Under the pieces are notes generated by a model, which ran no database searches, was not told where the DNA came from, and saw only the letters and a list, made by a program, of their open reading frames with translations. Source: F23-B02 sp963620985 (GTDB taxonomy: Bacteria; Bacillota; Clostridia; Oscillospirales; Oscillospiraceae). Taken from it: a stretch of DNA of 64,000 nt. Below, one piece after another: positions 57,186 to 64,000 of this stretch. The position numbers and the translations under genes were made by a program. The stretch lies in contig CAVFCI010000006.1 in the NCBI GenBank assembly GCA_963620985.1, positions 1 to 64,000 on the forward strand, read 5' to 3'. The first letter of the stretch is position 1. Each line of letters opens with the position of its first letter.

Positions 57186-58451
57186 CTATTGGTTCTGCGT
57201 CTGACCGCCCCTGTTTTTGGGCTTGCCGCGGTGATAGTAGCGGCGGTTATTTTTCTTTTTCTCGCCCTCCGTGCTTTTCGCCTGCTGCTGCGGCTTCGGC
57301 TGCTCGGCAGGCTTCTGAGCCTCAGGCTTTTTTCCGCCGCCGCGCCGGTTATTTCTCGGCTTTGGACGTGCAGCGGCCTTCTTTTCCTCCTGAGCGCGGG
57401 AGATCGGCTCGGCCTGCACAACGGGTCTTGCGTCGCTCTGCGGCTTTTTTCCGTTTCGGCGCGAGCGGCGGCTGCGGCCACGCTTTTTCCGCGTATCGTC
57501 GCTGTCCTGCCCGTAGCTGTCGGAGCTGTCGGACGCGAAAAGCTCGGGCAGCTTCCACTCGTCCTCTTCCTCCTCTTCCTCCTCGGGCTCGGGAATGTAC
57601 TTGAGCACCGACGGTGGAGTCTCTCCGTCCTTGGGACGGCCTCCGGGCACTGCCGCGACCTCGACTGCACGGAAGGTCTTGACCGTATCATCGCCCTCGC
57701 CGTCGAGCTTGACCTTGACCATCTGGCGCAGGAGGTTCACCTGCGTGACATTGCCGTAGCCTATCGGAGTTTCGACGAACGCGCCCTGCTTGGGCACATT
57801 TTTCGTAAGCTCCTCGTATGCCTCCTGCTCGTATCTCAGGCAGCACATGAGCCTGCCGCAGCTGCCCGAGATCTTGCCCGGGTTGAGCGACATGGACTGC
57901 ACCTTCGCCATTTTGGTCGAGACCGGCTGGAACTCGTCGATAAACTGACTGCAGCAGAAGGGTCTGCCGCAGATGCCGAGCCCGCCGAGCATTTTGGCCT
58001 CGTCCCTGACGCCTATCTGCCGGAGCTCTATCCTGTTGCGGAATATGCCGGCCAGATCCTTTACGAGCTCGCGGAAGTCTACCCTGCCGTCGGAGGTGAA
58101 GAAGAACATTGTCTTGTTGCCCTCAAAGTTGCACTCGACATCGACGAGCTTCATGTCCAGTCCGTGCTCGGTGATCTTCCTCTGGCATATCTCGAACGCT
58201 TCCTTTTCACGCTGCTTGTTTATCTCCGCAACGCGCAGATCGTCGCGTGTTGCAAGTCTTACGACAGGGCGCAGCGGCTGGACGACCGCATTGTCCTCGA
58301 CCTCGTGATTGCCGCGGATGCAGTCGGCTATCTCAAGCCCCTTGCTGGTCTCGACAATGACAGGCTGGCCGGTTTTTACGCTCCTGCCGTTCGGGGAAAA
58401 GTAATAGCTTTTTCCCCTGTTTTTGAATTTTACGCTTATAACCTCAGTCAA
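57186..58451 (-). CDS. ricT: PSP1-domain protein RicT with long basic tail
   Basis: RicT (YaaT) with RicA and RicF forms the Fe-S Y-complex that aids RNase Y cleavage of mRNAs and sporulation control. The 421-residue protein has the PSP1 core (residues 1-270) with the cysteine set in GICGRPFCCSQF, SCGRLMCCLRYEQEAY. Residues about 285-421 form an unusual tail: an acidic patch (EPEEEEEEEDEW), then Lys/Arg/Asn-rich repeats (KKRGRSRRSRRNGKK, NNRRYYHRGKPKNRGG). It overlaps holB by eight bases. Confidence 0.9.
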   Translation of the reverse strand: MTEVISVKFKNRGKSYYFSPNGRSVKTGQPVIVETSKGLEIADCIRGNHEVEDNAVVQPLRPVVRLATRDDLRVAEINKQREKEAFEICQRKITEHGLDMKLVDVECNFEGNKTMFFFTSDGRVDFRELVKDLAGIFRNRIELRQIGVRDEAKMLGGLGICGRPFCCSQFIDEFQPVSTKMAKVQSMSLNPGKISGSCGRLMCCLRYEQEAYEELTKNVPKQGAFVETPIGYGNVTQVNLLRQMVKVKLDGEGDDTVKTFRAVEVAAVPGGRPKDGETPPSVLKYIPEPEEEEEEEDEWKLPELFASDSSDSYGQDSDDTRKKRGRSRRSRRNGKKPQSDARPVVQAEPISRAQEEKKAAARPKPRNNRRGGGKKPEAQKPAEQPKPQQQAKSTEGEKKKNNRRYYHRGKPKNRGGQTQNQ

Positions 58452-59220
58452 TTGCTTTCCTCGTTTCCGCTGCCGAGCGTACCGCCAGCAGCCCCAGAAT
58501 GTGTTTCACGCCCGTATTGACCGTCTGATACTGCATGCAGCGGTCAATGAGCCGTATGATATCCATTATGCGCATTTTATCCCGCTCCGACGCCAGAAGC
58601 GCTGCATAGCGGCGCTTGAGCGCGAGCAGAAACGCGCCGAGAGAGGGCGCATCGAGCGATTCATGCTCAAAGCACCATGCCGTCAGCGCCGGAGTATCGC
58701 CCTTGCGTTCGAGCGACATAAACTCCTCGGCAAGCGCGGCGGCGGTCTCGTCCTCCGCGTCCTCCTCGCCGGCGCAGCTAATGAGCACACAGCGCGAGCG
58801 AACGGTTGCCAGAAGCCGCTCGGGATTTGATGCGCAGAGGATGAAGTGAACTCCCTTGGGCGGCTCTTCGAGAATCTTGAGCGCGGCGTTCTGCGCCTGC
58901 TCATTCATCGTGTCGGCATCCTTTATGATATAGACCTTTGCCGCCGCCTCGTTGGGCAGGACATAGGCATCCGCACCCATGGCGCGCACCTGATCGACAA
59001 GTATCTCCTTTTTCTGTCTGCCCTTATCGTCGGTGATGCGCTCGATAACGGCAAGATCGGGGTGAACGCGCGCCTTTACCTTGCGGCAGTCGCGGCACAC
59101 GCCGCAGGGGCGCTCACCGCTGCTTTGGCACAGCATAGCTTCGGCAAGGCAAAACGCCTTCTCCGTCCTCGCCGTATCCGATGCCGAGGACACTATATAC
59201 GCATGTGAGAGCTTTTCCAT
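58444..59220 (-). CDS. holB: DNA polymerase III delta' subunit (short form)
   Basis: The 258-residue protein has HAYIVSSASDT at the start, a zinc cysteine set CGVCRDC, and DADTMNEQAQNAALKILEEP, RSRC of the clamp-loader family. The Walker A is degenerate as in delta'. It is shorter than most delta' subunits (about 310-340 residues) and lacks part of the C-terminal collar. It lies just upstream of ricT, a usual Firmicutes arrangement. Confidence 0.88.
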   Translation of the reverse strand: MEKLSHAYIVSSASDTARTEKAFCLAEAMLCQSSGERPCGVCRDCRKVKARVHPDLAVIERITDDKGRQKKEILVDQVRAMGADAYVLPNEAAAKVYIIKDADTMNEQAQNAALKILEEPPKGVHFILCASNPERLLATVRSRCVLISCAGEEDAEDETAAALAEEFMSLERKGDTPALTAWCFEHESLDAPSLGAFLLALKRRYAALLASERDKMRIMDIIRLIDRCMQYQTVNTGVKHILGLLAVRSAAETRKAID

Positions 59221-59477
59221 AGCATCCTCCGAAATAAATACTTAATCAGTTTATTTTACTCTTTTCCGTGGTTTAAGTCAACAAAAACCGCGCAGGGGCT
59301 ATTATGAGGTTGTGTATTGTCCACAAATACGCATTACTGATTTTGTGGAAAACGACAATTTTAAAAAATCCGAAAAAACTTGTCCCATTTTCCCGACATT
59401 CACTGTTTATATAAGTGAGGGGATAAGAAAACGGTGCTTGGAGGTGAGCCCGATGGGCAATAATACTTTGTGATGTA
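59221..59477. other. AT-rich intergenic region
   Basis: Composition changes from GC-rich to AT-rich here. No gene or clear repeat is visible; it precedes the caspase-like gene and may mark the edge of transferred DNA. Confidence 0.4.
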
Positions 59478-59506
59478 TTTACAGATGAGAAAAAACAAAT
59501 TATAAT
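59478..59506 (+). promoter_or_regulatory. promoter of the caspase-like/lipoprotein pair
   Basis: TTTACA (59478-59483), 17 bases, TATAAT (59501-59506), followed by AAAGGAGCG and the ATG at 59524, giving a very short leader. Confidence 0.75.
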
Positions 59507-59523
59507 GAAAGGAGCGCCGCTAT

Positions 59524-60339
59524 ATGCGAAAAAGATTAATATCAATAATAATTGCAATATGTATGTTCTTTTGTATGTCCATCAACGCTTTTGCCGTTCC
59601 TACTGTAACCGGTGGGTTTGCTGGTGTTGGCAACTATGGATATTGTAGCTATGGGTCGCCGCCAGGGCATGTATATGTTCGGAATTTAAACGCTGGGCTA
59701 CGCCAGCTTGGAAATCAGGCTTTGATAGACTATTCTACAAGCTATATCAAGGTAAATAACAATGTTACTATATATAACTGTGCTGGCTTAGGCGCAACTA
59801 CGTTCTTTGCGTATTCAGGGCACGGAATAGTATATAATTATACAACCGACAACGCCATGCACGTTAATTACAACAGCTCGCAAAAATCTCATGCAGAATT
59901 GGGTGAAAAAACCTCTACGGCTATTAACAAGTTAACAACAGATACGAGATTTAATCAAAAATATGTAATATTATACTCTTGCAATCAGTTGACGAACAAT
60001 GGCAGTACCACAAAAGCAAATAACATTCTGAAGATGATGAACGGAACACGTTTAATGTTCGGCTTTGCATCCACAATGTACCTTGATTCTCGTGAAGCAA
60101 CAAGTTTTGTCTTGAAAATGAGGAACTTAACTATATCAGATGCATTCTTCGAGTCTGCAATCAAATATCAAGCGCAGCTTAAAGACAGCGATGCCATTGC
60201 ACGTGCAGTCGGGTATAATGCGGCAAAGAACGACAGACTGACAAGTTCTTATAGTTATGCCCCAAGCGCTGCAAGCAATCTATCAAGTTTTAGTATTTTA
60301 AAAACGGTAACAATACCTCACAATGGCATAATAATTTAA
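59524..60339 (+). CDS. secreted protein with caspase-like His-Cys dyad
   Basis: This 271-residue protein has a signal peptide (cleavage probably after AFA, residue 24). The mature part shows TTFFAYSGHGIVYN with His100 after a beta strand, and KYVILYSCNQL with Cys153 after another, the spacing and SGHG / SC pattern of caspase-fold (clan CD) peptidases, here an assignment from motif only. ATRLMFG and FASTMYLDS follow the Cys strand. The gene is clearly AT-rich in contrast to its neighbours, with AT-ending codons, suggesting transfer. It is 10 bases from the lipoprotein gene, its likely partner. Substrate unknown. Confidence 0.6.
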   Translation: MRKRLISIIIAICMFFCMSINAFAVPTVTGGFAGVGNYGYCSYGSPPGHVYVRNLNAGLRQLGNQALIDYSTSYIKVNNNVTIYNCAGLGATTFFAYSGHGIVYNYTTDNAMHVNYNSSQKSHAELGEKTSTAINKLTTDTRFNQKYVILYSCNQLTNNGSTTKANNILKMMNGTRLMFGFASTMYLDSREATSFVLKMRNLTISDAFFESAIKYQAQLKDSDAIARAVGYNAAKNDRLTSSYSYAPSAASNLSSFSILKTVTIPHNGIII

Positions 60340-60349
60340 GGAGGCAATT

Positions 60350-61249
60350 ATGAAACACAGTAAATTTATATCTTTTATGCTCGCTGCGTTAATGCTTTTT
60401 TCGCTGTGCGCCTGCGGAAACGACAACACGTCAGCTTCGGTGCATCCGAACATTGCGCCTCCCGGAGCCGATGCTCATGCAGATCTGTCTCTGCCCGCCG
60501 AAATCAGAGTGGAGAATGTAGGTGAAACGGCATCGCTTTATGAGCTGAAAATAGATGATGAAGCCGCCGTTAATCAAATTGAAGGCTGCTTTGGGATAGA
60601 CCTGTCCAAAGCGTCAAGGTCAAATGATGAGCTGGGAGTCACTTATACCACGGATGATTATATAATCGATATAGAAAACGACAGCGGGTACTGGTCAGTC
60701 ATAAGCTGCAGTAGTCCTTCCGCGAAATCCGGAGCATCTGTGAGCGATGCTGAAGCGCTGAAAATCGCAAAAGCGTTTGTAGAAGAAAACAGCCTTTGGC
60801 CGGAGGAAATAGAGAACGTAAAGGTTGTAGGTCAATACGGGACAAATGAGGATAATACATACGGCATCGACATGAAGAGCGTATTCTTCTATCCGAAGGT
60901 TGACGGCAAAAATGTTCTGGGAAGATACCGGATCAACATCAACATAAATCTCGACGGAAGCATACAGTCAGTTCACTACCTTGTAAGCCAGACAGGCAGC
61001 AGCACAACCGCGAAGCTCAAAAGCAGCGCCGAAATTTCAGCCGACTTGCAGGCAAAAAACTATTCCGCAAGCTTTACCTCCGACCTGACAAACGCAAAGA
61101 TCACGGACTGCACGCTCTACTACTACGCCGACAGCGTTAAGCACAACGACAAGACCTACCTCTTCCCTGTTTACATCATGACCGGCGAGGGCACAAATGC
61201 AAGCGGAGAAAAAGAGACGTTCGACATCATAATCGACGCATTAAAATAG
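60350..61249 (+). CDS. lipoprotein, partner of the caspase-like protein, function unknown
   Basis: The 299-residue protein has a lipoprotein signal (SFMLAALMLFSLCAC) and repeated alpha/beta segments with two PepSY-like or YycI-like stretches (VSDAEALKIAKAFVEENSLW, YRINININLDGSIQSVHYLV). No certain domain. AAGGAGGC precedes the ATG. It is co-transcribed with the AT-rich caspase-like gene but its composition is intermediate. Confidence 0.65.
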   Translation: MKHSKFISFMLAALMLFSLCACGNDNTSASVHPNIAPPGADAHADLSLPAEIRVENVGETASLYELKIDDEAAVNQIEGCFGIDLSKASRSNDELGVTYTTDDYIIDIENDSGYWSVISCSSPSAKSGASVSDAEALKIAKAFVEENSLWPEEIENVKVVGQYGTNEDNTYGIDMKSVFFYPKVDGKNVLGRYRINININLDGSIQSVHYLVSQTGSSTTAKLKSSAEISADLQAKNYSASFTSDLTNAKITDCTLYYYADSVKHNDKTYLFPVYIMTGEGTNASGEKETFDIIIDALK

Positions 61250-61273
61250 CACGCTGTGAAAGGAGTCTGCCAT

Positions 61274-61507
61274 ATGCTGTGTCCCAAATGCTCCTCTGAA
61301 ATGACAGAGGGCTTCATCGACAACAAAAAATGCCCGGTATATTGGAAACCGCAGGGGTATGAGGAGGATATTCTTTCATTTCATTCCAGAAAACGAGGCG
61401 GCAAGCTCCAGCTCGGAGACGGCGGCTACCTGCTCGGCGGCTGTGTGACCGCTTTTTATTGCAGCACCTGCGATCTCGTGCTCATAGACGATATCAGGCA
61501 TCAATAG
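61274..61507 (+). CDS. zinc-ribbon protein (DUF6487-like)
   Basis: The 77-residue protein has a cysteine ribbon CPKC near the start and CSTC near the end, with the EMTEGFI ... VYWKP pattern of DUF6487. AAGGAGT supports the ATG at 61274 rather than 61256. Function unknown. Confidence 0.75.
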   Translation: MLCPKCSSEMTEGFIDNKKCPVYWKPQGYEEDILSFHSRKRGGKLQLGDGGYLLGGCVTAFYCSTCDLVLIDDIRHQ

Positions 61508-61565
61508 CAGCCGGTATATGTACCCGCTAATCTCCCAACATTTTAGGAACGGAGCGTAATGAGCT

Positions 61566-61853
61566 ATGAGCAAAGCAAAATACATAAGCCTTATAATTTT
61601 ATCGACGCTGCTCTACATTGCGTGGCTGACAGGACTGTATTTCAGCCTCGGTCTGTTCACGCACAGTGCCGAGCTGAACCTGCCGATATTCGCCGCGTCG
61701 TTTGCCTGCGCTGTCGGCGCGTGGCTGATAGACAAAAAAATAAATGCGCAGGACAGCTTTAAGTATAAGCCCTGCGTGCCTATCGGCTTCTGCGTGTTCC
61801 TTTCGCTGTTTTCACTCGTGCTCGTTTATGTGCTCCCGTATATTAATTCCTGA
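61566..61853 (+). CDS. small membrane protein, function unknown
   Basis: The 95-residue protein has about three hydrophobic segments (5-30, 38-54, 72-92) and short basic loops. No family is recognised. It precedes the terminator shared with acpP. Confidence 0.6.
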   Translation: MSKAKYISLIILSTLLYIAWLTGLYFSLGLFTHSAELNLPIFAASFACAVGAWLIDKKINAQDSFKYKPCVPIGFCVFLSLFSLVLVYVLPYINS

Positions 61854-61861
61854 CCTGTACA

Positions 61862-61896
61862 GCAAAAATCCCCGACCGCGGTCGGGGATTTTTCAT
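61862..61896. terminator. bidirectional terminator before acpP end
   Basis: The same 28-base palindrome as at 56621-56648, with T-runs on both sides, between the small membrane protein gene and convergent acpP. Confidence 0.85.
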
Positions 61897-61904
61897 GCTT
61901 TTTA

Positions 61905-62132
61905 TTACTGCCTTGCTTCGATATACTCGACGATCTTGCCGACGGTGGGCAGCTCCGCTGCGTCCTCATCGGGGATCTGGATGCCGAACTCGTCCTCAAC
62001 GGACATGATGAGCTCGACAACGTCAAGCGAATCCGCGCCGAGGTCATCGACGATATTGGTATCTTCGGAAATGCTGCCTGCGGATACTTCGAACTGCTGT
62101 GCAAGGATCTGCTGTATCTTTTCAAGTATCAT
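61905..62132 (-). CDS. acpP: acyl carrier protein
   Basis: The 75-residue acidic four-helix protein carries the phosphopantetheine serine in GADSLDVVEL. It shuttles fatty acyl chains. GGAGGAAT precedes it, 26 bases after jag. Confidence 0.96.
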   Translation of the reverse strand: MILEKIQQILAQQFEVSAGSISEDTNIVDDLGADSLDVVELIMSVEDEFGIQIPDEDAAELPTVGKIVEYIEARQ

Positions 62133-62158
62133 GATTTATTCCTCCAATATTATATATC

Positions 62159-62926
62159 TTATGCCCATTCGCGGCTCTGCGGCTTATTGCCTGTGTTCTG
62201 CGGCCTGTCGTAGGATACGACGACGCGGCGGTTGGGCTCTGTGCCGGTCGAGCTTGTGGTAACGCCCTCATAGTCCTGAAGGGCGGCGTGGATAATGTGA
62301 CGCTCGTAGCTGTTCATCGGCTCAAGCGCCATGCTGCGCTTATACTTTATGACCTTGGCCGCCATCTTTTCGGCAAGGCGGACGAGCGATTCCTCGCGCT
62401 TTGCGCGGTAGCTTTCGGCATCGACGCAGATGTGCATATGCTTGTCGCTGCCGCGGTTGACGACGTAGTTGGTCAGGTGCTGGATGGCATCGAGGGTCTC
62501 GCCCCTGCGGCCTATGACCGCGCCCATGCCGGGGCCGGAAAGGTTGACGGCAATGCTCTTACCGTCGCGGCGGCTGATCTCGATATTGGCCTTGACATCC
62601 ATGCGCTCGAGAAGTCCCTCAAGGAAGGCTCTGATATCGGCAAACTCGCCGCTCGCGGCAGGCTTTGCCTCCGCCTTTTCGGGAGCCTTTGCCTCGGCAG
62701 CGGGTGCGGCCTTCTCGACCTCGGGCTCTGCCTCTGCCTCGGGCTCGTCGGGAGCTTCATACTCGACGCGCACGACTGCCGGAGACGCGCCTATGCCCAG
62801 AAATCCGGATTTTGCGCGCTCGACGACGGTTACGGAAACATCGTCGCGCTCAAGTCCGAGCTCCTTCAGGGCTGCGGCGATGGCTTCATCCTCGGTGCGG
62901 CCTGTGGTTTCCAAAGACTTTATCAT
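62159..62926 (-). CDS. jag: RNA-binding protein Jag (KhpB)
   Basis: The 255-residue protein has the Jag_N domain (KSLETTGRTEDEAIAAALKE), an acidic Ala/Pro/Glu linker (about 72-105), a KH domain (GAVIGRRGETLDAIQHLTNY) and an R3H domain (EPMNSYERHIIHAALQDYEG). KhpB binds many small and messenger RNAs with KhpA and affects cell division. It overlaps yidC by four bases. Confidence 0.95.
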   Translation of the reverse strand: MIKSLETTGRTEDEAIAAALKELGLERDDVSVTVVERAKSGFLGIGASPAVVRVEYEAPDEPEAEAEPEVEKAAPAAEAKAPEKAEAKPAASGEFADIRAFLEGLLERMDVKANIEISRRDGKSIAVNLSGPGMGAVIGRRGETLDAIQHLTNYVVNRGSDKHMHICVDAESYRAKREESLVRLAEKMAAKVIKYKRSMALEPMNSYERHIIHAALQDYEGVTTSSTGTEPNRRVVVSYDRPQNTGNKPQSREWA

Positions 62927-64000
62927 GTTTCACTGTTCTCCTGTGACTGTTCAGGCTCTTCTTCGCTCTGAGCCTCCGCCTCGGACGCTGCCGCCGCCAT
63001 TTCACCGGCGTAGCGGTCGGGGTCGTAAGCTCTGCCTCTTGCATAGCGGCGCTTGCCGACCTGCGAGGGGTTATCGGGCTTATCTATGCCGAGCTTTTCA
63101 AGGCGCGCCTCGCGCTCGGCTCTTTCGCTTGCCGCGATGCGCTCCGCGTCGGCCTGCTTCTGCTGAGCCTGCATTTTCTTCTTGCTGGTGTTGTTATTGC
63201 GGGTGGTTGCACCCTCCGCCTTGAGCTGCTCGTGCTCCTCATGGCGGCGTGCGCGCTCCTCGTCCTTCTCCTTCTGAGCGGCGATGCGCTCTGCGTCCTC
63301 GATATCAAGCTTGCGCTTGTAGTACTTGGTGAGTATAAGGTCGCGGACGATGCCGAAGCAGCTGTTGGCGATCCAGTAAACGCCGAGAGCCGCAGGCATG
63401 ATGAAGCAGATCCAGACGGACATGAGAGGCATCATGATGTTCATGGTCTTCATGCTCATCGCCGCCTGTCCGGCCTGGGGAGGATTGGTCGCCTGGCTGA
63501 TCTTCATGGATGCCCATGAAAGGAAGGCCGCGATCAATGGGATAAGGAACAGGCCGATGCTCGCAAGGATATCGGCGCTCGAAAAATCGTAGTTCCAGAT
63601 CTTCCAGTCGGGGATCGTACCGAGGTTCATGCCGAGAAAGCCATAGTCGATGTCGAGAAGCTTTCCGTCAAAGCTGCCGAGCGCATTTACGACCGCGTCC
63701 CAGTTTTTGTGGATAGCGTCGGCTATGCCGATCTGATCGTAGGTGCCCTGCTTGGAGGCTACAAAGCCCGCATTTTCGGTCGCCCACTCGGTGAGCTTTG
63801 TGATACTGCTCTCGCCCAGACCCATCATGCTGCTCAGAGGCTGACGGATAACGCTGTACAGAGCGATGAGTATCGGGAAGGGCAGCAGCGACCACAGGCA
63901 GCCGGAGGTGGGGCTCGCGCCCTGCTCCTTATACAGCTTCATGACTTCCTGCTGATACTTCTGCTGGTTGCCCCTATGCTTTTTCTCCAGCTCCTTGAGC
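62923..64000 (-). CDS. yidC: membrane protein insertase YidC, 5' end outside window
   Basis: YidC/OxaA inserts membrane proteins alone or with Sec. The frame continues past 64000, so the N-terminus is missing. Visible are the coiled region LKELEKKHRGNQQKYQQEVM, then KLYKEQGASPTSGCLWSLLP, three or more membrane segments and MMPLMSVWICFIMPAALGVY. A tail of about 115 residues after LILTKYYKRKLD is a charged coiled coil with Arg/Lys patches, longer than in many Gram-positive forms. Confidence 0.95.
   Translation of the reverse strand, partial: LKELEKKHRGNQQKYQQEVMKLYKEQGASPTSGCLWSLLPFPILIALYSVIRQPLSSMMGLGESSITKLTEWATENAGFVASKQGTYDQIGIADAIHKNWDAVVNALGSFDGKLLDIDYGFLGMNLGTIPDWKIWNYDFSSADILASIGLFLIPLIAAFLSWASMKISQATNPPQAGQAAMSMKTMNIMMPLMSVWICFIMPAALGVYWIANSCFGIVRDLILTKYYKRKLDIEDAERIAAQKEKDEERARRHEEHEQLKAEGATTRNNNTSKKKMQAQQKQADAERIAASERAEREARLEKLGIDKPDNPSQVGKRRYARGRAYDPDRYAGEMAAAASEAEAQSEEEPEQSQENSET

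Overview
The window reads as chromosome of a spore-forming, anaerobic Clostridia member, most likely Oscillospirales/Oscillospiraceae; genus not assignable from sequence alone. Support: dipicolinate synthase genes (dpaAB) and a SpoIID/LytB protein (sporulation), an [FeFe]-hydrogenase-like protein, zinc-type S14 and L36, a Firmicutes L10 leader, strong TTGACA-17-TATAAT type promoters, and the uninterrupted S10-spc-alpha cluster with adk, map and infA.

Layout. (1) 1-4.8 kb: mobile DNA. It holds a MobV-type relaxase (cut by the window edge), a small element protein, an XRE controller, a cytosine methyltransferase overlapping an NgoMIV-type endonuclease, a broken vsr, and an IS110 transposase fragment fused in frame to the end of a GNAT acetyltransferase. 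(2) 4.8-15.1 kb: DUF6440 protein, MFS transporter and hydrolase on the minus strand. Divergent to these are DUF362, a TetM-like GTPase fused to a YacP/Rae1-type NYN nuclease, and YlmH, all overlapping; then a ribbon-helix-helix protein and clpB. (3) 15.1-27.2 kb: a lone type I cas3, asnS/carD with divergent promoters, tRNA-Val with a duplicated 3' end, a hydrogenase, spoIID and dpaAB. Two families of short non-coding inverted-repeat elements (MITE-like) are scattered here. (4) 27.2-29.2 kb: thyA, folA, a lipoprotein. (5) 29.2-45.9 kb (minus strand): greA, then rplQ-rpoA-rpsD-rpsK-rpsM-rpmJ-infA-map-adk-secY-rplO through rpsJ, with one strong promoter and an attenuator-like leader upstream of rpsJ. 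(6) 45.9-53.6 kb: secA-pgeF-peptide binding protein-cdd-short HTH (minus), then a DUF2156 protein and truA (plus). (7) 53.9-64 kb: rplJL with L10 leader, an S-layer-anchored lysozyme, holB-ricT, an AT-rich secreted caspase-like gene with a lipoprotein partner, acpP, jag and yidC (cut by the window edge).

Most genes are housekeeping. The most interesting parts are: the GTPase-NYN-YlmH operon, which looks like a compact ribosome-rescue/quality-control unit; the two MITE-like families, one of which supplies or abuts the stop codons of neighbouring genes; the orphan Cas3 squeezed between the two families; the restriction island with a predicted GCCGGC specificity; a shared palindromic -35 box between asnS and carD; and the AT-rich caspase-like gene.
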